A DNA stretch of 64,000 nucleotides from Methylobacterium sp. NMS14P (GTDB taxonomy: Bacteria > Pseudomonadota > Alphaproteobacteria > Rhizobiales > Beijerinckiaceae). The stretch spans positions 4,274,501 to 4,338,500 of the forward strand of contig NZ_CP087106.1 of assembly GCF_028583545.1 (NCBI RefSeq), read 5' to 3'. Made by a program: the position numbers and the translations under genes. The first letter of the stretch is position 1; each line of letters starts with the position of its first letter. This document shows positions 26,323 to 35,898 of this stretch, one piece after another. The notes beneath the pieces are model-generated. The model had not been told where the DNA came from, made no database searches, and saw only the letters and a list, made by a program, of their open reading frames with translations.

Positions 26323-26381
26323 GCCGCGTCCTCAGCGGGACGCGGCGGTTTCGCGGCGGCCGCACCCGCTGAGGACGCGGC
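26323..26381 (-). promoter_or_regulatory. 17-bp perfect inverted repeat between nusG and rplK
   Basis: GCCGCGTCCTCAGCGGG (26,323-26,339) and its exact reverse complement (26,365-26,381) are separated by 25 bases that can themselves pair in part (CCGCGT/ACGCGG-type segments). The transcript would form a hairpin of at least 17 pairs in the 227-base gap after nusG. No T-run follows, so an RNase III site, attenuator or rplK/L1-control element is more likely than a simple terminator. Confidence 0.75.
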
Positions 26382-26426
26382 GGCCGGAAAGGACGGGCGG
26401 CCGGAGGGCCGCCGCGATCGGGAGGC

Positions 26427-26960
26427 TCAGGCCTTCTCGACCTGGGCGTACTCGAGCTCGACCGGCGTGGCGCGGCCGAAGATCGACACCGCCACCTTGA
26501 GGCGGGAGCGGGCGTCGTCGATCTCCTCGACGGTGCCGTTGAAGCTGGCGAACGGGCCGTCGGCGACCCGGACGGTTTCGCCGATCTCGAAGGAGATCGA
26601 GGGCTTCGGCCGGTCGACGCCCTCGGCGACCTGGCCCTTGATCCGCTCGGCCTCGGCGTCCGGGATCGGCACCGGCTTCGACTTGTCGGCGCCGAGGAAG
26701 CCCGTGACCTTCGGGGTGTTCTTGATGAGGTGGTAGACCTCGTCGGTGAGGTCGCACTTCACCAGCACGTAGCCGGGGAAGAACTTGCGCTCAGCGTCGA
26801 CCTTCCGGCCGCGGCGCACCTCCACGACCTTCTCGGTCGGGACCATCACCTCGTCGAACAGCTCGGTCAGCCCGCGCTGGGCCGCCTGGTCCTTGATGGA
26901 CTGGGCGACCTTGTTCTCGAAGTTCGAGTAGGCGTGGACGATGTACCAGCGCTTCGACAC
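26427..26960 (-). CDS. nusG: Transcription termination/antitermination factor NusG
   Basis: A 177-residue protein: N-terminal NGN domain (about 1-110; [17 protein letters not shown] and FFPGYVLVK, the RNA polymerase contact) and C-terminal KOW domain (about 125-177; [25 protein letters not shown]) which binds S10 or Rho. Start taken as GTG 26,960, giving the usual [12 protein letters not shown]-terminus; a TTG at 26,981 would add seven residues. It follows secE by about 58 bases. Confidence 0.95.
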   Translation of the reverse strand: MSKRWYIVHAYSNFENKVAQSIKDQAAQRGLTELFDEVMVPTEKVVEVRRGRKVDAERKFFPGYVLVKCDLTDEVYHLIKNTPKVTGFLGADKSKPVPIPDAEAERIKGQVAEGVDRPKPSISFEIGETVRVADGPFASFNGTVEEIDDARSRLKVAVSIFGRATPVELEYAQVEKA

Positions 26961-27018
26961 GGTTCCGTTCAACTCCGACAAGTCCCCGGGGTCACCCCGG
27001 TTCGGCGGCGATCCGCCC

Positions 27019-27315
27019 TCAGACGCCCAGGATCAGGCCGACCACGAAGCGCAGGGCCTGGTCGACGACCGTGAAGAACAGGCTCGCGGCCACGACCATC
27101 ACGAACACCATGATCGTCGTGATCGTGGTCTCCCGGCGGGTCGGCCACGTGACCTTGCGGGCCTCGTCGCGCACCTGGGCGAAGAACTCGCCCGGCGTGG
27201 CGCGCTTCTGTGGCGCGCGGGCGGGGGTCGCGGGCCGGGCGGGCGGCGGATTCGCGGGACCGCGGGCCGCGCCGCGCACCAGGTCCACCTTCTTGGTCGC
27301 TTCGTTCGATGCCAT
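27019..27315 (-). CDS. secE: Preprotein translocase subunit SecE
   Basis: A 98-residue protein with one transmembrane helix at the C-terminus ([19 protein letters not shown] in part near 70-90), preceded by the conserved amphipathic segment [20 protein letters not shown]. SecE clamps SecY in the translocon. The alanine/proline-rich N-terminal 35 residues are a lineage-specific extension. Start ATG 27,315. It lies between tRNA-Trp and nusG, the normal order. Confidence 0.95.
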   Translation of the reverse strand: MASNEATKKVDLVRGAARGPANPPPARPATPARAPQKRATPGEFFAQVRDEARKVTWPTRRETTITTIMVFVMVVAASLFFTVVDQALRFVVGLILGV

Positions 27316-27497
27316 GGCGCCAGTGTCTGTGCGTGTTCGGCCCCGAGGCAGAGACCGCATCCGGGAATGCGAATGTCGGCGCCGAGGACCCGGATGGGCC
27401 CGCACCGACGGTCGCTTCAGATCTCGGATTGCGCCCGCTCTAGCGCAACTCCCCCGGCTTGTCGACCGGGCCGCCGCGCGGGATCGGGCTGAATGTC

Positions 27498-27574
27498 TGG
27501 CAGGAGTGGAGGGACTCGAACCCGCAACCTCCGGTTTTGGAGACCGGCGCTCTGACCAGTTGAGCTACACTCCT
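27498..27574 (-). tRNA. trnW: tRNA-Trp (CCA anticodon)
   Basis: A full cloverleaf on the minus strand: acceptor AGGAGTG/CACTCCT, D-arm AGCTCAACTGGTCAGAGC region, anticodon stem CCGGT/ACCGG with loop CTCCAAA giving anticodon CCA, T-arm GCGGGTTCGAGTCC, discriminator G and an encoded 3' CCA (27,498-27,500). It sits between tuf and secE, the conserved bacterial position. Confidence 0.98.
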
Positions 27575-27679
27575 AGCGCACCGCCCAATGCCCCATCGCG
27601 GCGCGGCTTGCAAGGGGTCGCGTGCGGGAAGCGGGCGGGTAGCGGCCGGGAAGCGGCACCGGGCAACCCCACGCCCCCC

Positions 27680-27720
27680 CGAAACGGCAACGCCGGCCCC
27701 CGTCGAGACGGGAACCGGCG
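27680..27720 (-). terminator. Probable terminator of tuf
   Basis: On the minus strand CGCCGG-TT-CCCGT-CTCG-ACGGG-GG-CCGGCG (27,720-27,691) is a long stem with a small internal loop, followed by the mixed tract TTGCCGTTT. A second, nine-pair stem GGAGCGGCG/CGCCGCTCC lies between it and the tuf stop. The tract is weak, so some read-through into tRNA-Trp and secE is possible. Confidence 0.6.
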
Positions 27721-27763
27721 CCGGAGAGGCGGAGCGGCGCGCGGCGCCGCTCCGGATCGGTTG

Positions 27764-28954
<1,191 letters not shown>

Positions 28955-29042
28955 GATTCCCATTCCTGCGGCGGGGACCACGCAAGGGCCCCGAATCCTG
29001 GTCAGCCGCCCCGAAGTTCCGACAGGGGCGAAAAACGCGGTC

Positions 29043-29071
29043 CGCTTAGAGGGTCGGCCGCCAGGGATCAA
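29043..29071 (-). promoter_or_regulatory. Candidate tuf promoter
   Basis: On the minus strand TTGATC, a 17-base spacer and TAAGCG lie about 88 bases before the tuf start, within the 308-base tuf/porin divergent gap (28,955-29,262). The -10 is a weak match. A perfect TTGACA at 29,114-29,109 has no -10 at a workable distance. No convincing promoter for the divergent porin gene was found. Confidence 0.35.
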
Positions 29072-29262
29072 GCTCCGCGGCGCGCGGGGGCCCGATGACG
29101 GGCCCCGCTGTCAAGCGGCGGTGCAGAGTCTTGAACCTCGAAACATCAATCGCAGGCAGTATCCGCGCCGCTTTCGCGCCACAGTGTGGCTTCGCGGGCA
29201 TAGCGGGATCCGTGCGGCCGAGCTTAAGTGGGGACAACAACGCGCCACCTCGGACCCCCGCC

Positions 29263-30126
29263 ATGATGAAGAAGTTCCTCCTCGCCACCGCCGCCACGGC
29301 CCTGGTCACGACGGCCGCCTCCGCCGCCGACCTGCCGCGCCGCGCCGCGCCGCCGCCGGTCTTCACGCCGGTGCCGGTCTTCACCTGGACGGGCTTCTAC
29401 GCCGGTCTCGAGTCGGCCTACACCTTCACCGATCGTGAGCGCATCACGACCGTCGGCGTCCAGCCCGGCAACGCCACCAACGTCGCCCTCGGCCGTCGCC
29501 CGTTCGCGACCTCGACCTCGCAGGACGGCTTCGCCAACATCGGCGGCACCGCCGGCTACAACTACCAGTTCACGCCGGGCGCCGGCATCGTCGTCGGTCT
29601 GGCCAACAGCATCGACTGGACGGACATCACTAAGAACCGGGTCGTGCTCGGCACCGGCAACGTCGCCGGCGGCCCGCCGAACATCAGCCAGTTCCGCCAG
29701 AGCCTCGACTGGCTCGGCACCCTCACCGGCCGCGTCGGCTACGCGTTCGACCGCGTCCTGGTCTACGGGATGGGCGGTCTCGCCTACGGCAACGTGTTCC
29801 ACGACGCCAACTTCTACACCCCGGGCGGCCGCCTGCAGTTCGCCGGCCGCTACGACGACTTCAAGATCGGCTTCGCCTACGGCGGCGGCATCGAGTTCGC
29901 GCTGCCGACCGACAGCTTCCTGAACACCTTCGCGCTCGGCCGCTACATCGGCATCAAGTACGACGCCATCACGGTGAAGGCCGAGTACCTGCACTACGAC
30001 CTCGGCAGCCAGAACGTGCTCGTCGGCGCGGTCCCGGGCGTGGGCACCGGCGCGTACATCTCGCGCTTCCGCACCGAGGGCAGCATCGTCCGCGCCGGCT
30101 TCAACTACAAGTTCGGCGGCCTCTGA
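29263..30126 (+). CDS. Outer-membrane beta-barrel protein (Omp25/RopB-like)
   Basis: A 287-residue protein with a signal peptide (MMKKFLLATAATALVTTAASA, cut before ADLPRR near residue 22) and then an eight-stranded barrel of the Omp25/OmpA-like type common in Rhizobiales. Alternating strands are visible (WTGFYAGLESAYTF, VGYAFDRVLVYGMGGLAYG, FAYGGGIEFALP, VKAEYLHYDLG) and the chain ends in an aromatic-rich strand typical of Bam recognition (RAGFNYKFGGL). Start ATG 29,263 or 29,266, both with a poor ribosome site. It stands alone and ends at a strong terminator. Confidence 0.88.
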   Translation: MMKKFLLATAATALVTTAASAADLPRRAAPPPVFTPVPVFTWTGFYAGLESAYTFTDRERITTVGVQPGNATNVALGRRPFATSTSQDGFANIGGTAGYNYQFTPGAGIVVGLANSIDWTDITKNRVVLGTGNVAGGPPNISQFRQSLDWLGTLTGRVGYAFDRVLVYGMGGLAYGNVFHDANFYTPGGRLQFAGRYDDFKIGFAYGGGIEFALPTDSFLNTFALGRYIGIKYDAITVKAEYLHYDLGSQNVLVGAVPGVGTGAYISRFRTEGSIVRAGFNYKFGGL

Positions 30127-30164
30127 GTCCGTCGACGCTGGGGTTTCCCGGCGGATCCATGCGA

Positions 30165-30195
30165 GGGCGGGTGCCGGTGTCGGCGCCCGCCCTTT
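30165..30195 (+). terminator. Terminator after the outer-membrane protein gene
   Basis: GGGCGGGTGCCG-GTGT-CGGCGCCCGCCC folds into a twelve-pair stem (one G-T pair) followed by TTTCT, 39 bases after the stop. Confidence 0.85.
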
Positions 30196-30246
30196 CTCGT
30201 TGCCCGTCCGAGGCTCCGCGCCGACGCGCCCCGGACGGCGCCCGCC

Positions 30247-30777
30247 TCAGCAGGCGCGCAGATGCGCGACTAGCCGCGCGGCCGCCTCGTCCGCGGCGCC
30301 GGTATTGAGGATCGTCAGGTCCGCGGTGACGCGGCCCTCGCGGGCGAGACGCGCGGCCAGATCGCCGTCCTGCGCGCGTCCGCGGGCGGCGATGCGCCGC
30401 GCCAGGACCTCGGGCGGCGCCGTGATCTCGACGACGCTCACCCGGGGGCCGGCCTCCCGCGCCCGGGCGACGACGCGGCGCGAGACGTTGCAGACCACCA
30501 CGTGGCCGTCGGCGACCCGCCGGCCAGCGGCCTCCGGGAGCGCGTAGCCGAGGCCGTGGGCGCGCCAGCTCAGGGTGAAACGGCCGGCCGCGCAGCCCTC
30601 GGCGAAGGCGGCCTCGTCGATCTCGTCGTTGTCCTCGTCGGCCGAGGGCGGCCGGGTGACGAGGCGGCGCGGGAAGACGTAGCGCGGATCGCCGGCCAGG
30701 CTCGCCCGGGCGAGCCGGAGCAGCGTATCCTTGCCGGCCCCGCTCGGGCCGACCACGAGGACGAGGCAGCCCGGCAT
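30247..30777 (-). CDS. phnN: Ribose 1,5-bisphosphate phosphokinase PhnN
   Basis: A 176-residue P-loop kinase (GPSGAGKDT, residues 10-18) that phosphorylates ribose 1,5-bisphosphate to PRPP, returning the ribosyl carrier of the C-P lyase pathway to nucleotide metabolism. The guanylate-kinase-like fold shows VTRPP and EITAPPEVLARRIAARGR in place. It is the last gene of the phnG-to-phnN operon; its ATG overlaps the phnM stop by one base (TGATG). Confidence 0.93.
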   Translation of the reverse strand: MPGCLVLVVGPSGAGKDTLLRLARASLAGDPRYVFPRRLVTRPPSADEDNDEIDEAAFAEGCAAGRFTLSWRAHGLGYALPEAAGRRVADGHVVVCNVSRRVVARAREAGPRVSVVEITAPPEVLARRIAARGRAQDGDLAARLAREGRVTADLTILNTGAADEAAARLVAHLRAC

Positions 30778-31913
30778 CAGGCGACGCGCCGGCCGGCGCG
30801 CCAGACCTCGCGGACCACCGGCACCCCCTCGGCCCGCTGCACGCGCACGAGATCGGCCCGCAATCCGGGCGCGAGCGCGCCGCGATCGGTCAGGCCGGTG
30901 GCGCGGGCGGGGTTGCTCGTGACGGTGGCGAGCGCCTCGGGCAGCGTGATCGCGGGCGCCTGCTCGGGCAGCCGGAAGGCCGCCATCAGCAGGCTCGCCG
31001 GCACGTAGTCCGACGAGAGGATGTCGAGGTGCCCGGCCTCGGCCAGCGCCAGGGCGGCCACGTTGCCGGAATGCGAGCCGCCGCGGATCAGGTTCGGCGC
31101 GCCCATCATCACGGTGATTCCCTGCCGGTGCGCGGCCTCGGCCGCCTCCAGGGTGGTGGGGAACTCGGCCAGCCGCACGCCCTCGCCGACGGCGAGGTCG
31201 ACGTCGGCCAGGGTGGTGTCGTCGTGGCTCGCGAGCGGGATGCCCATCTCGCGGGCGAACTGGACGAGGGCGGGCCGGTTCTTCGCGTTGAGCGCCCGTC
31301 CGTCGCGGACCTTGCGCTCGGTGTTGGCGCGGATCTCCTCCATCGGCCGGCCGCCCCGGGTGGCGTAGGTGTAGTACTTCTCCATGTCGCGGAACTGCCG
31401 CTGGCCGGGCGTGTGGTCCATCAGCGAGATCAGCCCCACCGGGTAGCGGGCCGTGAAATCTGCCACGGTGTCGAGCACGTCCAGGGAGGGCAGCTCGCAG
31501 CGCAGGTGCGTGAAGTGCTCGGCCCGGAACAGGTCCCCGGCCCGCGCGGCGGCGATGGCGCCGGCGAGCTGCTCCAGCTCGGCGCCGAGGCCGCTGCCGT
31601 CCGGGTCGCTGCCGGCGCGGAGCGAATCGAACACCGTGGTGATGCCCGAGGCGGTGATCTGCGCGTCGTAGGCCAGGACGGCGCCGAGGGGGTGCCAGCG
31701 CACCTTCGGGCGCGGCGCGAAATGGCTCTCCAGATGGTCGGTGTGCAGCTCGATCAGGCCGGGAATCAGGTGGTCGCCGCCGAGATCGAGGCCGCGCGCG
31801 GGCGGGCGCCCCTCGCCGATCTCGGCGATCGCCCCGTCCGACACCGCGAGCCAGCCGCGCTGCACCCGGTCCGGCAGGACCAGGGTCGCGTTCTCGAGGA
31901 TGAAGTCGTCCAT
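30777..31913 (-). CDS. phnM: RPnTP hydrolase PhnM (amidohydrolase family)
   Basis: A 378-residue metal-dependent hydrolase that removes pyrophosphate from ribose-1-phosphonate triphosphate. Metal ligands lie in GLIELHTDHLESH near residues 53-65, with further histidines in LMDHTPGQ and ASHDDTT. The last strand SSDYVPASLL is typical of PhnM. It follows phnL by 11 bases and overlaps phnN. Length is the same as the well-studied E. coli enzyme to within a few residues, so it should be active. Confidence 0.96.
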   Translation of the reverse strand: MDDFILENATLVLPDRVQRGWLAVSDGAIAEIGEGRPPARGLDLGGDHLIPGLIELHTDHLESHFAPRPKVRWHPLGAVLAYDAQITASGITTVFDSLRAGSDPDGSGLGAELEQLAGAIAAARAGDLFRAEHFTHLRCELPSLDVLDTVADFTARYPVGLISLMDHTPGQRQFRDMEKYYTYATRGGRPMEEIRANTERKVRDGRALNAKNRPALVQFAREMGIPLASHDDTTLADVDLAVGEGVRLAEFPTTLEAAEAAHRQGITVMMGAPNLIRGGSHSGNVAALALAEAGHLDILSSDYVPASLLMAAFRLPEQAPAITLPEALATVTSNPARATGLTDRGALAPGLRADLVRVQRAEGVPVVREVWRAGRRVA

Positions 31914-31924
31914 CGTGAAGATCC

Positions 31925-32632
31925 TCAGGCTGCCCGGGCGCGCGGCGCGAAGCGGGTGACATCGACCACCCGGGTCGCCACAGCGTCGCGCATCTCGCTG
32001 TCGTGGAAGATGCCGAGCACGCCGGCCCCGCCCCGGAGCTTCTCGCGCACGAGCTCGGCCACCACGGCGCGGTTCTCCGCGTCCAGGGAGGCGGTGGGCT
32101 CGTCGAGGAGCAGGAGCGGCCGGTCGGCGATCAGGCCCCGGGCGATGTTGACCCGCTGCTGCTCGCCGCCCGAGAAGGTCGCGGGCGGCAGGCCCCAGAG
32201 CCGCTCCGGCAGGTTCAGCCGGGCGAGCAGGGCCTCGGCCCGCGCCCGCGCCGCCGCTTCGGGCAATCCGCCCTCGCGGCCGGCGGCCTCGACGACGTCG
32301 AGGGCCGAGACCCGCGGGATCACCCGGAGGAACTGCGACACGTAGGCGATCACCCGCGCCCGCAGCGCCAGGACCGCCCGCGGATCGGCCCGGACGACGT
32401 CCACGACCGTGTCGCCGTCGCGGACCAGGATCGCGCCGCCGTCGCAGCGATAATTGCCGTAGGCCATCTTCAGCAGCGAGGATTTTCCCGCGCCGGACGG
32501 GCCGCCGAGCACCACGCACTCGCCGGGCTCCACCGACAGGCTCACGCCGCCGACCACCGGCAGCACGACGCCGCCGCGCAGGTGCAGGGTAAAGCTCTTG
32601 GCGACGTCCTGGAAGGTCAGTAGCGCGGTCAT
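31925..32632 (-). CDS. phnL: C-P lyase ATPase-type protein PhnL
   Basis: A 235-residue ABC-type ATPase. Walker A is GPSGAGKSS near residues 44-52, the signature FSGGEQQRVNIARGL near 152-166 and Walker B LLLLDEPTASLD directly after. PhnL binds the C-P lyase core and, with PhnG, H and I, is needed for the first step in vivo; it is not a transporter subunit. It overlaps phnK by four bases (ATGA). Confidence 0.95.
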   Translation of the reverse strand: MTALLTFQDVAKSFTLHLRGGVVLPVVGGVSLSVEPGECVVLGGPSGAGKSSLLKMAYGNYRCDGGAILVRDGDTVVDVVRADPRAVLALRARVIAYVSQFLRVIPRVSALDVVEAAGREGGLPEAAARARAEALLARLNLPERLWGLPPATFSGGEQQRVNIARGLIADRPLLLLDEPTASLDAENRAVVAELVREKLRGGAGVLGIFHDSEMRDAVATRVVDVTRFAPRARAA

Positions 32633-33402
32633 GCGGCGAGCACCGAGGCGACGAGGAGCTGGGTGTAGGCGTGCTCGGGATCGTCGAGCACGCGGTCGGT
32701 GAGGCCGGTCTCGATCACCCGGCCGGCGCGCATGACCATGATCCGGTGCGAGAGGAGCCGCGCCACCGCGAGGTCGTGGGTGACGATGATCACCGCGAGC
32801 CCCAGCTCGGCCGAGAGGCGGCGGATCAGGTCGAGGAGCCGGGCCTGGACCGAGACGTCGAGGCCGGAGGTCGGCTCGTCCATCAGCACCAGGCGGGGGC
32901 CGGTGACGAGGTTCCGGGCGATCTGCAGGCGCTGGCGCATGCCGCCGGAGAAGCGCGTCGGCGGGTCGTCGATCCGGTCGGCGGCGATCTCGACGCGGCC
33001 GAGCCAGTCGAGGGCCTGGGCGCGGATCTGCCCGTAGTGGCGGTCGCCGAGCCCCATCAGCCGTTCGCCGACATTCCCGCCGGCCGAGACCGCCATGCGC
33101 AGGCCCTGGGCCGCGTCCTGGCGGACGAACCCCCACTCGGTGCGCATCAGCGCCCGGCGCCCGGCCTCGCTCAGAGTGCCGAGGTCGCGCAGCGCGCCGT
33201 CGCGCGTCCGGTAGGCGACCGTCCCGGAATCGGGCGCCAGCTCGGTGGCGATGAGGGAGAGCAGCGTCGACTTGCCGGAACCGGACTCGCCCACGATCGC
33301 CAGCACCTCGCCGGGAACGAGGTCGAACGACACGTCGGCGCAGGCGAGGCGGGCGCCGTAGCGCTTGGTCAGGCCGCGGACCTGAAGCAGGGATTCGCTC
33401 AT
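32629..33402 (-). CDS. phnK: C-P lyase ATPase-type protein PhnK
   Basis: A 257-residue ABC ATPase with Walker A GESGSGKST near residues 38-46, signature FSGGMRQRLQIARNL, and Walker B LVLMDEPTSGLD. PhnK docks on the PhnJ subunits of the PhnGHIJ core, where ATP turnover drives conformational change. It overlaps both neighbours by four bases (GNAT upstream, phnL downstream), implying translational coupling. Confidence 0.95.
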   Translation of the reverse strand: MSESLLQVRGLTKRYGARLACADVSFDLVPGEVLAIVGESGSGKSTLLSLIATELAPDSGTVAYRTRDGALRDLGTLSEAGRRALMRTEWGFVRQDAAQGLRMAVSAGGNVGERLMGLGDRHYGQIRAQALDWLGRVEIAADRIDDPPTRFSGGMRQRLQIARNLVTGPRLVLMDEPTSGLDVSVQARLLDLIRRLSAELGLAVIIVTHDLAVARLLSHRIMVMRAGRVIETGLTDRVLDDPEHAYTQLLVASVLAA

Positions 33403-33896
33403 CGGGTCGCCTCCGCGGCGTCGGGCAGGAAGGGGGGATCAAGGCGGAAGCTGTAGCCGTAGCGCTCGAAGCCGAGGCTCTCGTAGAAGGCGTGGGCCGG
33501 CTTGGCGTCGACGTTCGACGACAGGGCGAGCTTGTAGCAGCCCCGCGCCTCGGCGAGCCGGGCCGCCTCGTGGATCATCGCCCGGCCGTGGCCGCCGCCG
33601 CGGTGCCGGGACGAGACCACGACGCTCTCGATGAGGGCCGACGGCGTGCCCCAGTGGGCGATGTTGTCGAGGATGACGAGGCAGAAGGTGCCGACGACCG
33701 CGCCGTCGCGTTCGGCCACGTAGAGCCCGTAATCGGGATAGGTCGCGAGCCGGTCGAGGAGCGCCCCGGCCTGCTCCAGGGTCGCCACCCGCCCGCCGTT
33801 CAGCTCGGCGTAGAGCTCGAGGATCGCGGGGAGGTCGGGCTTCCCGGCCCGGCGGACCGTGAGGTCGCTCACGCCGCGTCTCATGTCGCGTCTCAT
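33399..33896 (-). CDS. GNAT acetyltransferase, PhnO-like
   Basis: A 165-residue GNAT-fold enzyme. The acetyl-CoA loop is visible in SSRHRGGGHGRAMIHEAARLA near residues 92-112, after the conserved strand TPSALIESVVV. In E. coli PhnO acetylates aminoalkylphosphonates before C-P cleavage, and this position inside the operon suggests the same role. PhnO normally lies between phnN and phnP; here it sits between phnJ and phnK. The first residues are a short direct repeat (MRRDMRRGV). The ATG overlaps the phnJ stop by four bases; a GTG eight codons on (33,872) gives a more usual N-terminus. Confidence 0.8.
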   Translation of the reverse strand: MRRDMRRGVSDLTVRRAGKPDLPAILELYAELNGGRVATLEQAGALLDRLATYPDYGLYVAERDGAVVGTFCLVILDNIAHWGTPSALIESVVVSSRHRGGGHGRAMIHEAARLAEARGCYKLALSSNVDAKPAHAFYESLGFERYGYSFRLDPPFLPDAAEATR

Positions 33897-34780
33897 GCCG
33901 CGTCCCCCGTGCCGACATGGCCGTCCGCGCGACGCCCCTCGCAATGGTCGGTATCCGAGCACACGAACATCCGCCTTCCGGCATCGTCGAGCAGCATCTC
34001 GTCGAGATAGACGCCCTCGGCGCCGCACAGGGCGCAGGGCTGGTCGAAGTGCTGCACCCGGAACGGGTGGTCCTCGAAATCGAGGCTGCGCACCCGCGTG
34101 TAGGGCGGCACCGCGTAGATCCGCCGCTCGCGGCCCGCGCCGAAGAGCTGGAGCGCGGGGCAATCGTCCATCTTGGGATTGTCGAACTTGGGCGTCGGCG
34201 ACGGGTCCATCACGTAGCGGCCCGCCACCTCCACCGGGTACGCGTAGGTGGTGGCGATGTGGCCGTGGCGGCTGATGTCCTCGTAGAGCTTCACGTGCAT
34301 GGCGCCGTACTCGGCCAGCGCGTGGAGCTGGCGCGTCTCGGTCTCGCGGGGCTCGAGGAAGCGCAGGGGCTCGGGGATCGGCACCTGATAGACCAGCGTC
34401 TGCCCCTCGGTGAGCGGCGTCTCGGGGATGCGGTGGCGGGTCTGGATCACCGTCGCCTCCGCGGTGCGGGTGGTGGTGGCCACCCCGGAGGTCTTGGCGA
34501 AGAAGCGGCGGATCGAGACCGCGTTGGTGGTGTCGTCGGCGCCCTGGTCGATGACCTTGAGCACGTCCGAGCGGCCGAGGATCGCGGCCGTCACCTGCAC
34601 GCCGCCGGTGCCCCAGCCGTAGGGCATCGGCATCTCGCGGGAGGCGAAGGGCACCTGGTAGCCCGGCACCGCGATGGCCTTGAGGATGGCCCGGCGGATC
34701 ATCCGCTTCGTGCCCTCGTCGAGATAGGCGAAGTTGTAGCCCGATTCGCTCTCCGGGCGGTGCGCGATCGCGGCGCTCAT
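33893..34780 (-). CDS. phnJ: Carbon-phosphorus lyase radical SAM subunit PhnJ
   Basis: A 295-residue radical SAM enzyme that cleaves the C-P bond of 5-phosphoribosyl-1-phosphonate to give a hydrocarbon and phosphoribosyl 1,2-cyclic phosphate. The atypical cluster cysteines are C249, C252, C274 and C280, with exactly the spacing of E. coli C241, C244, C266 and C272. The glycyl-radical region near the N-terminus (AVPGYQVPFASREMPMPYGWGTGG in parts) is conserved. It overlaps phnI and the GNAT gene by four bases each. Confidence 0.98.
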   Translation of the reverse strand: MSAAIAHRPESESGYNFAYLDEGTKRMIRRAILKAIAVPGYQVPFASREMPMPYGWGTGGVQVTAAILGRSDVLKVIDQGADDTTNAVSIRRFFAKTSGVATTTRTAEATVIQTRHRIPETPLTEGQTLVYQVPIPEPLRFLEPRETETRQLHALAEYGAMHVKLYEDISRHGHIATTYAYPVEVAGRYVMDPSPTPKFDNPKMDDCPALQLFGAGRERRIYAVPPYTRVRSLDFEDHPFRVQHFDQPCALCGAEGVYLDEMLLDDAGRRMFVCSDTDHCEGRRADGHVGTGDAA

Positions 34781-35895
34781 TCGGCGGCCTCCTGCATCTC
34801 GACGGCGTCGGACCTGCGCTCGAACTCGGCGCGTAGCCGGCGAACAAGTTCCAGCTCGGCCTGGAAGTCGACGTAGTGGGGCAGCTTCAGGTGCTCGACG
34901 AAGCCGGTCGCCTGGAGGCTGTCGCAGTGGGCCAGGACGAATTCCTGGTCCTGGGCCGGGCTCGCCACCGGCTCGCCCAGCTCCTCCGCGCGGAGCGCCC
35001 GGTCGACCAGGGCCATCGCCATCGCCTTGCGCTCGCTCTGCCCGAAGCTCAGCCCGTAGCCGCGGGTGAACTGGGGCGGGACCGCCCCCGAACCCTTGAA
35101 CTGGTTGACCATCTGGCACTCGGTGAGCCGCACGCGGCCGAGCGGCACCGCGAAGCCCAGCTCCTCGGGCACGAACTCGACCGCGACCTCCCCGACCCGG
35201 ATCTCGCCGACGAACGGGTGGGTGCGGCCGTAGCCGCGCTGCGTCGAGTAGGCGAGGCCGAGCACGAAGCCCTCGTCGCCCCGGGCGAGCGCCTGGAGGC
35301 GCAGGGCCCGGTCGGCGGGGTAATCCACCGGCTCGCGGGTGAGGTCGCCCGCGGGCGCGCCGTCGTCCCGGGGCGAGGGCTCGATCAGGCCGTCCCGGGC
35401 CAGCAGGTCGGTGACGCGCGGGCAGGTGCCGGCATCGGCGCGCGGCTCGGCCTCGGCGGCGGCCTCGGACGCGGTGTCGGACGCCGTTTCGGCCGCGAGC
35501 GCGAAGTCGACCAGACGGTGGGTGTAGTCGAAGGTCGGCCCGAGCACCTGCCCGCCGGGCAGGTCCTTGAAGGTCGCGGAGATCCGGCGCTCGACCGCCA
35601 TGGCCCCGGTGTCGACCGGCACGGAGGCGCCGAAGCGCGGCAGCGTGGTCCGGTAGGCGCGGACCAGGAACACCGCCTCGACCACGTCGCCGCGCGCCTG
35701 CTTGAGCGCCAGCGCCGCGAGGTCCGGATCGTAGAGCGAGCCCTCGGTCATGACCCGGTCGACGAGCAGCGCCATCTGCGCGCGGATCTGCGCCACCGAG
35801 AGTTCGGGCAATGCGGGGTCGCCCCGGCGGGTCTCGGCGAGGAGCCGATGGGCGTTGTCGATGGCGGCCTCGCCGCCCTTCACGGCCACGTACAT
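34777..35895 (-). CDS. phnI: Carbon-phosphorus lyase core subunit PhnI
   Basis: A 372-residue subunit of the PhnGHIJ core, acting as the nucleosidase that swaps adenine of ATP for phosphonate to make ribose-1-phosphonate triphosphate. It starts MYVAVKGGEAAIDNAH, as in other PhnI proteins, with YGRTHPFVGEIRVGE and QREYGLSFGQ-type segments (here TRGYGLSFGQSERKAMAMALVD) in the second half. It lies three bases after phnH and overlaps phnJ by four bases. An acidic alanine/glutamate-rich insert near residues 138-152 is lineage-specific. Confidence 0.96.
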   Translation of the reverse strand: MYVAVKGGEAAIDNAHRLLAETRRGDPALPELSVAQIRAQMALLVDRVMTEGSLYDPDLAALALKQARGDVVEAVFLVRAYRTTLPRFGASVPVDTGAMAVERRISATFKDLPGGQVLGPTFDYTHRLVDFALAAETASDTASEAAAEAEPRADAGTCPRVTDLLARDGLIEPSPRDDGAPAGDLTREPVDYPADRALRLQALARGDEGFVLGLAYSTQRGYGRTHPFVGEIRVGEVAVEFVPEELGFAVPLGRVRLTECQMVNQFKGSGAVPPQFTRGYGLSFGQSERKAMAMALVDRALRAEELGEPVASPAQDQEFVLAHCDSLQATGFVEHLKLPHYVDFQAELELVRRLRAEFERRSDAVEMQEAAE

Positions 35896-35898
35896 GGG

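Noticed and set aside
29109..29114. Perfect TTGACA on the minus strand upstream of tuf
   Set aside because: No -10-like hexamer 15-19 bases downstream; the TTGATC-N17-TAAGCG pair is a better placed candidate.
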